From Streptomyces sp. NBC_01498 (GTDB lineage Bacteria; Actinomycetota; Actinomycetes; Streptomycetales; Streptomycetaceae), in NCBI RefSeq assembly GCF_036327775.1, contig NZ_CP109598.1, positions 3,968,001 through 4,032,000 of the forward strand: a stretch of 64,000 nucleotides of DNA, written 5' to 3'. The notes under the pieces are model-generated. The model saw nothing but the letters and a program-made list of their open reading frames with translations, had not been told where the DNA came from and made no database searches. Of the stretch, positions 46,828 through 55,183 are shown piece after piece. Position 1 is the first letter of the stretch, and each line of letters begins with the position of its first letter. The position numbers and the translations under genes were made by a program.

Positions 46828-46870
46828 CTTGTAATGCGTAGGTCGTCGGTTCGAATCCGACAGGGGGCTC
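46828..46870. repeat. Right attachment site (attR), 43-bp copy of the tRNA-Thr 3' half
   Basis: Identical to 34350-34392. The 5' half of a tRNA is absent upstream, so this is not a tRNA gene. It is followed by the apparently native tRNA terminator. Confidence 0.92.
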
Positions 46871-46873
46871 TGT

Positions 46874-46908
46874 AAGCCCCGGGGCACTGTCACTGTGACC
46901 TGGGGCTT
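46874..46908 (+). terminator. Original tRNA-Thr terminator
   Basis: AAGCCCCGGG pairs with CCTGGGGCTT (one G-T) and a short T-run follows. It directly follows attR and probably served tRNA-Thr before the island entered. Confidence 0.75.
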
Positions 46909-47201
46909 TGTTCATCTCAAGATCATTGAGAGCCGCATGGGTGCCCTCCCGGGGCGCCATGATCGTTGCCCGTGGACGAACGGCGGACGGACGTGCGGCA
47001 AGATCCCGCCCGGCGCCGACCAGCGCTTTCGGCCCGCGGGGCGGCGCCCCGTTGATGACGGCTACGTGATGGTGGGACCACGGCGCTCGACGAGGACAAC
47101 GTCGCGCCAGGCTGCGTGAGGGCGCCCGGTCCGCTTCCGCGTACCGAGAATCCGGGACCCGGCGCGCTGGTGGACGGTAGGGCCGGCGGAGTACTCGGGA
47201 C
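46909..47201. other. Gap between attR and the lipoprotein gene
   Basis: 293 bp without recognisable gene or repeat; the lipoprotein gene ends at its right edge. Confidence 0.4.
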
Positions 47202-47642
47202 TCAACTCATGCCGCGCAGCTTTTGGAGCTCGCCGCCCACCTTCGGGCGGAGGCGTTCGAGTAGTTGTGGTTCGGCACCGATGGCCCACTTCGGGCCGAC
47301 GAGGTAGGTGCCCCCGTACATGCTCGCAGTGTCGAGCCACGTCAGCTTGAGCTTCTCCGTCGGGAAGGTCGTCACGATCCAGTTGCCCTCTGCGGTGACG
47401 CACACCGCTTGGCGGAGTTCCTCGGCGTCCGCGCGCATCTCAGGCGCGCAGTCGGTCATGGACGCGATCTTCTCGATGTTCGCGGGGGCGGCCGAGGCGG
47501 CGGGTGTGGCAGTCGCTTTCGGGGGCGGGGAGCTTGTCCTGCCGGCGGGGTCCGCCGAGCACCCCATGGCCAGGAGTGGCAGCAGAAGGGACACGGCGAG
47601 TGCGGTCATGGAGCGTACGGGACGAACGCGGGCTGCCGGCAC
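47202..47642 (-). CDS. Lipoprotein of unknown function
   Basis: 146 residues from GTG 47642 with AGGAAGG 8 nt upstream. Lipobox LLAMGC (Cys about residue 28), a Ser/Pro/Ala linker, then an alpha-beta domain (about 55-146) with two cysteines (MTDCAPEM and QAVCVTAEG) and NWIVTTFPTEKLKLTWLDTA. Family not recognised. Divergent from the 47773 membrane gene. Confidence 0.78.
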   Translation of the reverse strand: MPAARVRPVRSMTALAVSLLLPLLAMGCSADPAGRTSSPPPKATATPAASAAPANIEKIASMTDCAPEMRADAEELRQAVCVTAEGNWIVTTFPTEKLKLTWLDTASMYGGTYLVGPKWAIGAEPQLLERLRPKVGGELQKLRGMS

Positions 47643-47772
47643 CGGTGTTGCCTTCCTGCGGGCGGGATGTGGGGGTAGGTACGTGGCTGCCGGGCCCGGC
47701 GTTCATCGTCGAGAACGATGCTCACTCCGACGCGTCAACTGGTGCGGTTGGCGAGGCGGACAGTGCTGAGCG

Positions 47773-48468
47773 ATGGATGATGTGCGCGGTATGGCCAAGG
47801 CCGAAGGAACCGCGCAGCCTCGTCCCCCACAGGAATGGTGGGTGGGACGATGGCTTCGTGCTGCTGTGTTCACGGGGACCAGCGTTGTTCTGGCGGCGGT
47901 CGGTCACCATTTCGCGTCGGAGGATCCGGTGCCCTGGCTCCGGTTGCTCGTGGTGTCGGTGGCCGTGATGGCCGCGGTCTCCGCCGGGGCGGGCAGGGCC
48001 TGTTCGTGGTGGCCTGTGGCCGCGGCGACGGCGCTCACGCAAAGTGTCCTGCATACCGTGCTGTCGTCGTCCAACGGCCCTGTTCCCGCTCCACACGGTG
48101 AGATCCACAGCGGCGCGGGCGCGGGGTACGCGGCGCACCACAGCACCGTGGTTGTGCTGGCCGTGCATCTCCTGACGGCCGTTTCTGTCGCGGTCCTCAT
48201 GCACCGCGCCGATCATCGGCTGTCCAGCCTTCCGCACGATGTGGGCCGATGGGGCGGGTCGCTCGTGGTGGCGGTCGCCACCGCGGTCGGCCGTGGTGGG
48301 CTCACGCCTCGCCCGTTGCGTTTGCCCTTGAACGGGCCGCCACTGGTGACGTACCGGCAGTCCGCGGCGCGAGCCGTTCTCTCTCACGTGCTGATCCGGC
48401 GAGGTCCACCGGAAGGCCGCGTACGCGACGTTCCCCTGAACCCGGCGGATCGCGCCCGTCGCGCCTGA
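47773..48468 (+). CDS. His-rich integral membrane protein upstream of ycnI-like gene
   Basis: 231 residues from ATG 47773 (ATG 47791 is an alternative). Four predicted helices in the first 150 residues (AAVFTGTSVVLAAVGHHF, LLVVSVAVMAAVSAGAG, WPVAAATALTQSVLHTVL, TVVVLAVHLLTAVSVAVL). Histidines cluster near helix ends (GHHF, APHGEIHSG, AAHHST, MHRADHR), suggesting metal handling. The C-terminal 75 residues are basic and soluble. The gap to the YcnI-like gene is 25 bp, so the two are probably cotranscribed. Copper involvement is inferred from that neighbour. Confidence 0.75.
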   Translation: MDDVRGMAKAEGTAQPRPPQEWWVGRWLRAAVFTGTSVVLAAVGHHFASEDPVPWLRLLVVSVAVMAAVSAGAGRACSWWPVAAATALTQSVLHTVLSSSNGPVPAPHGEIHSGAGAGYAAHHSTVVVLAVHLLTAVSVAVLMHRADHRLSSLPHDVGRWGGSLVVAVATAVGRGGLTPRPLRLPLNGPPLVTYRQSAARAVLSHVLIRRGPPEGRVRDVPLNPADRARRA

Positions 48469-48493
48469 TCCGCTCGTACGGAGAGAGACCCTC

Positions 48494-49222
48494 ATGAACG
48501 CTTCACGTTTTTCCACCGTCGGCCGACGCTTCGGCGTCCTGGCCGTCGCGACCATTTCGACGATTGCGACCGGGACGGGGCAGGCCGCCGCGCACGCCGA
48601 GGTAACCGCATCGGACAGCAGGGCGCTGGCCGAGAACGTCACGCTGTCGTTCGTCTCCGAGGCGGAATCGGACACTTCCGGCATCAAGGAGTTGCGGATC
48701 GTGCTGCCGAAGGGCATCACGCCTGACACCGTCGCGCTGAAGGAGGCCCCGAAGGGGTGGAAGCTGTTGGCCACGGCCGACGGTTACACCGTGGGCGGTG
48801 CGGCACTGACCGCGGGGACGGACGCCGAACACAGCATCAGCGTGCGTCAGTTGCCGGACGCGAAGTCGCTGGCCTTCAAGACCGTCGAGACCTACGGCGA
48901 CGGCAAGATCTCCCGCTGGATCGAAGTACCCGGCGAAGGACAGCAGGTGGAGAACCCGGCGCCGGTACTGGAGCTGAAGGAGGCTGCGCCTGGCGCCGAG
49001 CCGATCGCAGCAAGTCCGACGCCGGAACCGAGCACCGGCGCGCCGTCGTCAGCGGCCTCCGGCCCGAGCGACGAAGCCACTGCGTCGGCTTCCTCCGAGG
49101 CCGGGGCGAAGGACGAGGGCTCCGGTGGCGGCGGAGCACTTCGCACCGTGATCGCCGTCGTCGTGGTGATGGCCGCAGGAGCCGCGATCTGGTGGGTGCG
49201 CCGCTCACGTCGCAGCGTCTGA
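48494..49222 (+). CDS. YcnI-like (DUF1775) copper-type protein, membrane anchored
   Basis: 242 residues; GGAGAGAG upstream. A signal peptide (about 1-34) is cut so that the mature chain begins HAEVTASDS, giving the N-terminal histidine brace that YcnI uses for Cu(II). The beta-sandwich (about 35-165) includes LPKGITPDT and the family ISRWIEVPGEG with its tryptophan. A disordered Ser/Pro/Glu linker and a C-terminal helix (TVIAVVVVMAAGAAIWWV) with basic stop RRSRRSV anchor it outside the membrane. Role in copper acquisition or delivery is by family. Confidence 0.86.
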   Translation: MNASRFSTVGRRFGVLAVATISTIATGTGQAAAHAEVTASDSRALAENVTLSFVSEAESDTSGIKELRIVLPKGITPDTVALKEAPKGWKLLATADGYTVGGAALTAGTDAEHSISVRQLPDAKSLAFKTVETYGDGKISRWIEVPGEGQQVENPAPVLELKEAAPGAEPIAASPTPEPSTGAPSSAASGPSDEATASASSEAGAKDEGSGGGGALRTVIAVVVVMAAGAAIWWVRRSRRSV

Positions 49223-49325
49223 GCCCTGGCGTGGCGGGGCGCGGCGTATGTCGTGCCCCGGCACGTCTCTCGTCGGGTATACGCCCCCGCGCGGGCGCCG
49301 ATCGGCCCGCGCTTGGAGTCGAGTC

Positions 49326-49345
49326 ACTAAGGCGCTTAGTATGCT
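49326..49345 (+). promoter_or_regulatory. Palindrome over a likely promoter upstream of the second NlpC/P60 gene
   Basis: ACTAAG-GCG-CTTAGT (49326-49340), with overlapping TAGTAT/TATGCT -10-like hexamers (49338-49345) and TTGGAG (49313-49318) as a weak -35. The arrangement suggests a repressor site. Confidence 0.5.
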
Positions 49346-49483
49346 GATCGAGCCTTCGTACGGTCGATCGCCCGCTCGGGTCGGCGGTGAAGGCGCCGCC
49401 GAATCCGTCGCGCCCGCGCGGAGCCCGGGAGAACAACTGAGTTGTTCATCCGGCAGCGGCCGAGGAAGAAGGAGCTCGCCCCA

Positions 49484-50521
49484 GTGGCGTCCCACCGTCG
49501 TCCGAAGCAGCCGAACCCCGCGTACGCGGGCGTGCTCACCGCGACCGCCGCCGCGGCTGTGGCACTGTCCACGCAGTCGGCCTCCGCCGACCCGCTTCCC
49601 GACCCCAACGCAAAGGGCGTCCAGGCACAGATCGACCGCCTCTACGAGGAGGCGACCCAGGCCACGGAGAAGTACAGCGGGGCGAAGGAGAAGGCCGGCA
49701 AGCTCGAAAAGCAGGTTGAGAACCTCCAGGACGCGGCGGCCCGCCGCCAGGACGGTCTCAACGAACTCCGCAACCGCCTGGGCTCGGTTGCCACCGCCCA
49801 GTACCGCAGCGGCGGTCTTGATCCCTCGCTCCAGTTGATGCTGTCCAGCGATCCGGACAGCTATCTGGACAAGGCGTCGGTCATGGACCGACTGGGCGAC
49901 CGGCAAGCCGAGACTCTCCAGCAGTACCTCTCCCAGCAGCACTCCTTGCAACAGCGGCGGGCACGTGCCGGCGAACAGTTGAAGGCGCTTCAGGACACTC
50001 GTAAGGAACTGGGAAGCAAGAAGAAGGAGATCCAGGACAAGCTGGCGAAGGCGCAGACGCTCCTCAACTCGCTGACGGCCGCGGAACGTGCGGAGCGAGA
50101 AGCCAAGGAAGAGCGGATCAACCGCGACAGCGACCGTGTCGACCTCGGCAACGAGGCCAGCGGGTCACAACGCGGAGCGTCGGCGTTCGCAGCGGCCAAG
50201 AGCCGGGTCGGCATGCCGTATGTATGGGGAGCGACCGGCCCGAACTCCTTCGACTGCTCCGGACTGACGTCCTGGGCGTTTCAGCAGGCCGGCGTCTCGA
50301 TCCCCCGCACCTCCCAGGCCCAGGCCAATGTCGGTACCCGGATCAACTCCCTGAGCGCGCTCAAGCCGGGCGATCTCATCATCATGCGTACCGACCTGAG
50401 CCATGTCGGCTTCTACGCCGGGAACGGCCAGATCCTCCACTCCCCGAAGCCCGGCGCCCAGGTGCGTTACGAGTCGATCGCGCGCAGCGGCATGCCGTTC
50501 ATGTGGGGCGTACGCCTCTAA
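49484..50521 (+). CDS. Secreted NlpC/P60 endopeptidase (RipA-like)
   Basis: 345 residues from GTG 49484 with AAGGAG upstream; an upstream in-frame ATG (49442) adds a basic extension. Signal peptide (about 1-36, ending SASAD), coiled coil (about 45-220) and NlpC/P60 domain (about 228-345) with Cys in FDCSGL, His in LSHVGFY and a further His in ILHSPKPG. Same layout as 4532-5716 but a different linker. It should act in wall remodelling. Convergent on the M56 gene; the 3' ends overlap by 4 bp. Confidence 0.93.
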   Translation: MASHRRPKQPNPAYAGVLTATAAAAVALSTQSASADPLPDPNAKGVQAQIDRLYEEATQATEKYSGAKEKAGKLEKQVENLQDAAARRQDGLNELRNRLGSVATAQYRSGGLDPSLQLMLSSDPDSYLDKASVMDRLGDRQAETLQQYLSQQHSLQQRRARAGEQLKALQDTRKELGSKKKEIQDKLAKAQTLLNSLTAAERAEREAKEERINRDSDRVDLGNEASGSQRGASAFAAAKSRVGMPYVWGATGPNSFDCSGLTSWAFQQAGVSIPRTSQAQANVGTRINSLSALKPGDLIIMRTDLSHVGFYAGNGQILHSPKPGAQVRYESIARSGMPFMWGVRL

Positions 50522-51420
50522 GCCAGTCCCGGAGGGCAGGCGACCAGCAGCGGCATCAGCGGCATCAGGATGGCCGAGCCGGCCACCACGGCCCGGAACG
50601 CGGGATGCGTACGCCGTGCCGGCGCAAGAATCCGGCGCAGCCGTACGTGCACCGTGCGCCCCCCGGCCGACAGCGCGCCCTTCGGGACCGTGCCCGCCGA
50701 TGCCATCTCGAACATGGCGGTGACCAGGGTCTGTTGCGGGTGGACGTGCAGGGCGCCGTCGTCGGCGGCCATCTCCAGCAGCAGGGGAATCTGCTCCCCC
50801 ACCTGCCGGGCCAGCGGCACACCTCTGAACACGACGGCGAAAGAGCGTGCCGCCGCGAGAAGGAGGTGGTGACGGCCGGCGACGTGGACCCGTTCGTGTT
50901 CCACGACCGCGGCGATCTGCGCGTCGGACAGCAGCGCGACAGCTCCGCTGCTCACCACGATCCTGGCGCCGTGGCCCGGCAGACAGTAAGCGGTGGGGGT
51001 CGCGTGGTCGAGGACCGTCGCACCCAGCCTCGCCGACGGCCGTCCCACCTTGTCCAGGATCTTGCGGTGCCGGGTGCGGGCCGTGCGGGCCCGCAGCAGG
51101 TGATACGCGAAGGCGGCAGCATGAGCCGCCGGTACGGCCACCGAGACGACGACCGTCAGGCGCCGTACCGCGTCGGCGTCGGGCGGGCCGACGCCGAGGG
51201 CCGCACCGCACGAATACAGGATGCCGTGCAGGTGGGCGCCCGGCGTCGCCAGGTGCAGTGCGGCGAGCGAGACGCACACGGAGAATGAGGCGGCGAGCGC
51301 GAACCACACGGCGGCCGCCAGCACCGGTGCCCGGTGCGGCCACCCGCCGCGCAGCATCACGCGAGGTGCGAGTACGCCGACAGCGGCGGCGTACCCGAGA
51401 AGTGCGGGAGCCGCGTTCAC
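50518..51420 (-). CDS. M56 (BlaR1/MecR1-type) membrane metallopeptidase
   Basis: 300 residues from GTG 51420. Four membrane segments (about 3-25, 32-58, 85-105, 275-297) surround a cytoplasmic zinc peptidase with HExxH motif VEHERVHVAGRHH and downstream EMAADDGAL. There is no extracellular penicillin-binding sensor domain, as in many actinobacterial M56 proteins. Its start overlaps the blaI stop (GTGA), so the pair forms the usual repressor plus repressor-cleaving protease module. Signal unknown. Confidence 0.9.
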   Translation of the reverse strand: MNAAPALLGYAAAVGVLAPRVMLRGGWPHRAPVLAAAVWFALAASFSVCVSLAALHLATPGAHLHGILYSCGAALGVGPPDADAVRRLTVVVSVAVPAAHAAAFAYHLLRARTARTRHRKILDKVGRPSARLGATVLDHATPTAYCLPGHGARIVVSSGAVALLSDAQIAAVVEHERVHVAGRHHLLLAAARSFAVVFRGVPLARQVGEQIPLLLEMAADDGALHVHPQQTLVTAMFEMASAGTVPKGALSAGGRTVHVRLRRILAPARRTHPAFRAVVAGSAILMPLMPLLVACPPGLA

Positions 51421-51833
51421 CGCTCGACGTCGCGATCAACGACCCGCAACGCCTCGCGCAGCGCGGCCACTTCCTCGTCCGACATGCGTTCCACGAAGTG
51501 CGCCAACGCGGCCGGGCGGTCCTCGCTGGCTCCGAGCGCATCCTCCATCAGGGCGGCCGAGTACGCCTCCCGGCTGCGCACCGGGGTGTAGAGCCATGCC
51601 TGGCCCTGCTTCTTCCTGGTCAGCCACCCCTTGCTGTGGAGGATCGAGGCCACCGTCATCACAGTCGTGTACGCGGCGGGCCGGCGCGTGTTGATGTCGT
51701 CGACGACCTCACGGACGGTGGCGGGCCTTCCCCACTTCCACAGACAGTCCATGATCTCGGCCTCCAGATCCCCCAACCACCGCACCGCCGGAGTCCCTTC
51801 CGCTGTCGTCCGCGCCTTCGTTCGCGCGCTCAT
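51417..51833 (-). CDS. BlaI/MecI/CopY-family repressor
   Basis: 138 residues. Winged helix (about 18-95) with [40 protein letters not shown] and the wing region KGWLTRKKQGQAWLYTP, then a dimerisation helix with ALAHFVERMSDEEVAALREA. The protease-sensitive link in this family lies near residue 100. Its first 125 bp lie inside the 3' end of the MFS gene on the same strand, so its promoter must be within that gene or further upstream. Confidence 0.93.
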   Translation of the reverse strand: MSARTKARTTAEGTPAVRWLGDLEAEIMDCLWKWGRPATVREVVDDINTRRPAAYTTVMTVASILHSKGWLTRKKQGQAWLYTPVRSREAYSAALMEDALGASEDRPAALAHFVERMSDEEVAALREALRVVDRDVER

Positions 51834-53097
51834 CGTAGACGGGCTCTCCGGCGCTCAGTCGTCCGCTGCGGGCGAGCGCCGCCACGGCGAGAGCACAGCC
51901 CGCGCCGACGAGGGACAGTACGGCCCAGGGCAGGGCGGCGAGGCCGACGTCGCGGGCAGCCCCCAACACCGCTCCCGTGACGAGGTTCCCCAGGGTGATG
52001 CCCATCCCGCATACGGTGTTGTAGAGGCCGTAGTGGGTGGCGACCCACCGGCCGCCGGACAGCGCGACGATGGTGTCCATCTCGAACGGGTAGAGCACGG
52101 CGGTCGCCGCCGCGAGGAACGCGGCGCAGACGAGCAGCGGCAACAGGTGGACCACGGTCAGGGCCACGGAAGAGACAGGATTCTGTCCGGAGCTGAGGAT
52201 GGGAGGCACGAAGGCCGCACCCATGAGCGCGAGTCCGGCGACGAGGCACCGCTCGGATGTCCAGGCGCGTCTGCACCAGCCGGTGATGCGCATCTGTCCG
52301 CCGAGTGCGACCAGGCCGGACACGACGAACAACGCGCTGGTGGCGGCGGTCCCGAGGGTGCCGTCACCCGCCAGCCGCCGCGTTTCCAGCGGCAGGGCGA
52401 GATAGATCTGGAAGGAAAGGACGTACGAGCCGGTCATGACGGCGGAGAACAGCCAGAACGTCCGGTTGCGCAGCACTGTGGCGGCCTGCACGCCCAGCGT
52501 CGGCCGGTCCTCCTCCGCAACGGTCCCGCAGGTCGGCAGCCGACGCACCTGAAGCAGCGTCAGGGCGGCGAACAGGACAGCGGACACCAGACAGGTGACG
52601 GGAAACGCGACGATGGTCAGCGCCAGTCCGATCAGCGGGCCGAGCAGAATTCCGGCCTGATAGAACACGTTGAACAGGGCGAATGCCTCGACGCGCCGCT
52701 CACCGGCCGCCGCGGCGAGATAGGCGCGTACGGCAGGGTTGAACAGGGCGCCGGCGAGTCCGGTGAGAGCAGACGCCGCGAGCAGGGCGGGTAGGGATTC
52801 GGCGAAGGCCAGGGCGGCGAAGCCCACCGTACGCAGTGCGCAGCCCGCGATGATCAATGGCCGGTAGCCGAGGCGGTCGGCCAGGGCGCCGCCGACGAGG
52901 AACATGCCCTGCTGCGAGAAGTTACGCATACCGAGGACGAGACCGACAGCCCAGGCGGCCAGGGCCAGCGTCGCCGACAGGTGGGCGGCGAGGTAGGGCA
53001 TGAGCATGTAGAAGCCGAGGTTGATGGTGAGCTGGTTGATCAGCAGCAGCCGCACCGCGGGGTCGAAGGAGCGGACCTGCCGCCAGGTGGATGTCAC
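51709..53097 (-). CDS. MFS exporter with run-on C-terminus overlapping blaI
   Basis: 462 residues, about 12 helices, MFS motif [14 protein letters not shown]. The transporter core ends near residue 420 ([12 protein letters not shown]). The last 42 residues ([17 protein letters not shown] and on) are read from DNA that encodes the start of BlaI in another frame. Start GTG 53097 overlaps the PLP gene stop (GTGA), so PLP enzyme and exporter are coupled. The exporter may carry the product of the PLP enzyme. Confidence 0.88.
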   Translation of the reverse strand: MTSTWRQVRSFDPAVRLLLINQLTINLGFYMLMPYLAAHLSATLALAAWAVGLVLGMRNFSQQGMFLVGGALADRLGYRPLIIAGCALRTVGFAALAFAESLPALLAASALTGLAGALFNPAVRAYLAAAAGERRVEAFALFNVFYQAGILLGPLIGLALTIVAFPVTCLVSAVLFAALTLLQVRRLPTCGTVAEEDRPTLGVQAATVLRNRTFWLFSAVMTGSYVLSFQIYLALPLETRRLAGDGTLGTAATSALFVVSGLVALGGQMRITGWCRRAWTSERCLVAGLALMGAAFVPPILSSGQNPVSSVALTVVHLLPLLVCAAFLAAATAVLYPFEMDTIVALSGGRWVATHYGLYNTVCGMGITLGNLVTGAVLGAARDVGLAALPWAVLSLVGAGCALAVAALARSGRLSAGEPVYDERANEGADDSGRDSGGAVVGGSGGRDHGLSVEVGKARHRP

Positions 53098-54197
53098 TTG
53101 ACGGCTCCGACGGGGGTGACGAGGAAGCCGACCGGGTCAGTGATGTGGGCGCAGCGCGTCCATCGGTCCACCTCGCGGTCGGCAGAGTTCTCGATGGTCT
53201 CGGGCCCTGCGGGAACGTCCACGTTCAGCAGGCCGTGGGACCGGCAGTAGTCGTCGTTGAAAACGGTGTCGAAGTAGCGGTGCGGTCCGTCGGGGAAGAC
53301 GGCGGCGATCCGGGTGCCGGGGGGTTGCGTACGAGCGAGCCACCCCGCCACCAGCGCGACCGCCCCGACGCTCCAGCCACCGGTGGCGAACTGCCGGGCC
53401 GCCAGGCGCCGTGCCGAGGCGACCGCTTCGCCGGGGGCGACCCAGTGGACCTCACTGAACGCCCCGTAGTCGACGTTGCGGGGGTAGATCGATGAGCCGA
53501 GACCGCGCATGAGACGGGTGCGGGCAGGCTGCCCGAAGATCGTGGATCCGATCGTGTCGACAGCGACAAGGCGCAGACCCGGTGTGCGGCGGCGCAGGCC
53601 GCGGGCGACGCCCGCGGAGTGGCCCCCGGTGCCGACCGCGCAGACCAGGATGTCGATGGGACCGAGCTGTCCGTCGAGCTCGTCCGCCAGCCCTCCGTAA
53701 GCGGCCACGTTGTCGGGGTTGTGGTATTGGTCCGGCGACCACGCCCGGGGGTGTTCCGCGAGGAGTTGGGCGACCTTGACCCGGCGGGCTTCCTGCCAGC
53801 CGCCTTCAGGGTGCGGCTGGTCCACCGTGTAGAGAGTGGCGCCGTGGGCCGCCAGCATCCGTTCCATGATCGGCTCCATACCGGGATCGGTGACCAGATG
53901 CACGGGGTGGCCGTACAGCACTCCGGCGAGGGCCAGGCCGAGGCCGAGAGTGCCTGATGTCGACTCCACGATGGGGGCGCCGGGGTGGAGGTCGCCGCGC
54001 TCTCGTGCCCGGTCGACCATGTACAGGGCCGCCCGGTCTTTGATGCCGCCCGGATTGAAGCCTTCGAGTTTGGCCCAGAACCCGCCACGGACGGAAGGAA
54101 GGGGCTCGTCCACCCAGAGCACGGGGGTGTTGCCTACCGCCCCCAGCACGCTGCCGGGTGACGACATCACGGGAGAAGGGCATGACAGTTCGGTCAT
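53094..54197 (-). CDS. PLP-dependent cysteine-synthase/SbnA-family enzyme
   Basis: 367 residues from ATG 54197; a longer frame lacks family features. Fold type II: PLP lysine in [15 protein letters not shown] (about 50-64), substrate loop [16 protein letters not shown] in place of the CysK TSGNTG pattern, and phosphate loop GTGGHSAG. Family members use O-acetyl- or O-phosphoserine or cystathionine and make cysteine, 2,3-diaminopropionate or related amino acids. The TSGTLG loop argues against an ordinary housekeeping CysK. Coupled to an exporter, so a small exported amino acid is plausible. Confidence 0.85.
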   Translation of the reverse strand: MTELSCPSPVMSSPGSVLGAVGNTPVLWVDEPLPSVRGGFWAKLEGFNPGGIKDRAALYMVDRARERGDLHPGAPIVESTSGTLGLGLALAGVLYGHPVHLVTDPGMEPIMERMLAAHGATLYTVDQPHPEGGWQEARRVKVAQLLAEHPRAWSPDQYHNPDNVAAYGGLADELDGQLGPIDILVCAVGTGGHSAGVARGLRRRTPGLRLVAVDTIGSTIFGQPARTRLMRGLGSSIYPRNVDYGAFSEVHWVAPGEAVASARRLAARQFATGGWSVGAVALVAGWLARTQPPGTRIAAVFPDGPHRYFDTVFNDDYCRSHGLLNVDVPAGPETIENSADREVDRWTRCAHITDPVGFLVTPVGAVK

Positions 54198-54345
54198 GGT
54201 GGGGTTGTCCTTCGGGCGACGGAGCACGACGCCGAGGAGCGACAGCGTGTGCCGTCCCGCGACGTCGTCCCTGCGGGGGGAGAGGGTGGCCGGAGGCCGC
54301 TCGCGCGGTGGGCGTGACACCACGTTCAGGAGCGACTGATGCCTG

Positions 54346-54747
54346 TCACCTGCGGGACACGCACCCGCGCCGCAGTACGTCTTGACCGGTTGTCGCGGGA
54401 GGACCGCGCCGGGACGGATTCGACGCGTCCGTGACCGGGGGGAATGTGGTCCGGCATTGAGCCGAGTCGGCGGCGAGCGCGCCCAGGGGGCGTCGCTCCT
54501 CGACCTCCGTGGCGACGTGCTGCTCAGGAGCGGGAGCGCAGTGCGCCCCGTTCCTGTCAGGACAATTGACGGACGGCTCGCTGGTGTTCGCCGCGGCTGA
54601 AGTCGAACGCTCCGACATCACCCTCGCCGGGTGGTGATGTCCGCCGCTGTCGCACATGCCAGTGAGCAGGGCGGTCAGGGCCGCGGCCACCAGGGTGACC
54701 ACCCATCCGCCGCGCTCCACCCGCCACCACCACGAAGAACTCCGCAC
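54346..54747 (-). CDS. Membrane-anchored His/Cys-containing small protein
   Basis: About 133 residues from GTG 54747 (start weakly supported). A Trp/Arg-rich start ([14 protein letters not shown]) leads into a hydrophobic helix ([16 protein letters not shown]), then GHHHPARV, and a soluble part with cysteines ([18 protein letters not shown]). The pattern of helix, CxxxGHHH and Cys/His spacing suggests an extracytoplasmic metal-contacting peptide. Same strand as the PLP-MFS-blaI-M56 run, 148 bp upstream. Family not recognised. Confidence 0.5.
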   Translation of the reverse strand: MRSSSWWWRVERGGWVVTLVAAALTALLTGMCDSGGHHHPARVMSERSTSAAANTSEPSVNCPDRNGAHCAPAPEQHVATEVEERRPLGALAADSAQCRTTFPPVTDASNPSRRGPPATTGQDVLRRGCVSRR

Positions 54748-55183
54748 AGTGATCGGAACGCTACCTTGGGCCAACCTGGAGGACTGGCATCGCCGCCCCG
54801 AAAGGCCGATCGAGTGCGACAGTGGCCGAAGCGGCCGCTTTCCTTGTCCATCACCACATGAGAACTCAACCACCCCTGCTTCAGGTCGTTTGAACTGCCT
54901 CGGCGCGCGGACGCGTCGAACGCCGGCCCAACTTCGGCGCCGGATGGTCGTCGAGGACTGGCCGGCCCACCCGCACCAGTTTCAGCCGCGGGCATTCCCT
55001 GCCCGCACGGTTGATCATGTCCGTGAGCCCGTTGATCCTGCTCGCAGACCTCTGGGACGTGGGAAACCGGTGCGGGACATCGACGGTCCCTCCCGAGACG
55101 GGGCGCAGGTTGCTGTCCGGCGTTGACCCCGCTCTCATTCACCCCAACTCACGTACGTGGTGGGCCCGTGGGAAACTCGGCAC
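54748..55183. other. Divergent gap before the TlpA-like gene
   Basis: 436 bp. Overlapping low-quality frames on both strands, none with family features. It should contain promoters for the 54346 and 55184 genes; none is clear by eye. Confidence 0.4.

Larger units (their letters stand above)
34393..46870. mobile_element. Putative tRNA-Thr-integrated genomic island, about 12.5 kb
   Basis: Bounded by the 43-bp direct repeats. Contents in order: hypothetical gene (34705), complete IS5-group element (35527-36574), IS remnant (36647), candidate immunity gene (36904), RHS toxin-like gene (37384-43530) and a frameshifted amidase gene (43856-46164). No integrase, excisionase or replication gene is visible, so it may be a decayed or satellite element. 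Several stretches are AT-richer than the flanks. Confidence 0.82.

Noticed and set aside
46801..46870. Second tRNA-Thr gene
   Set aside because: Only the 3' half matches; acceptor 5' strand, D-arm and 5' anticodon stem are missing. It is attR.
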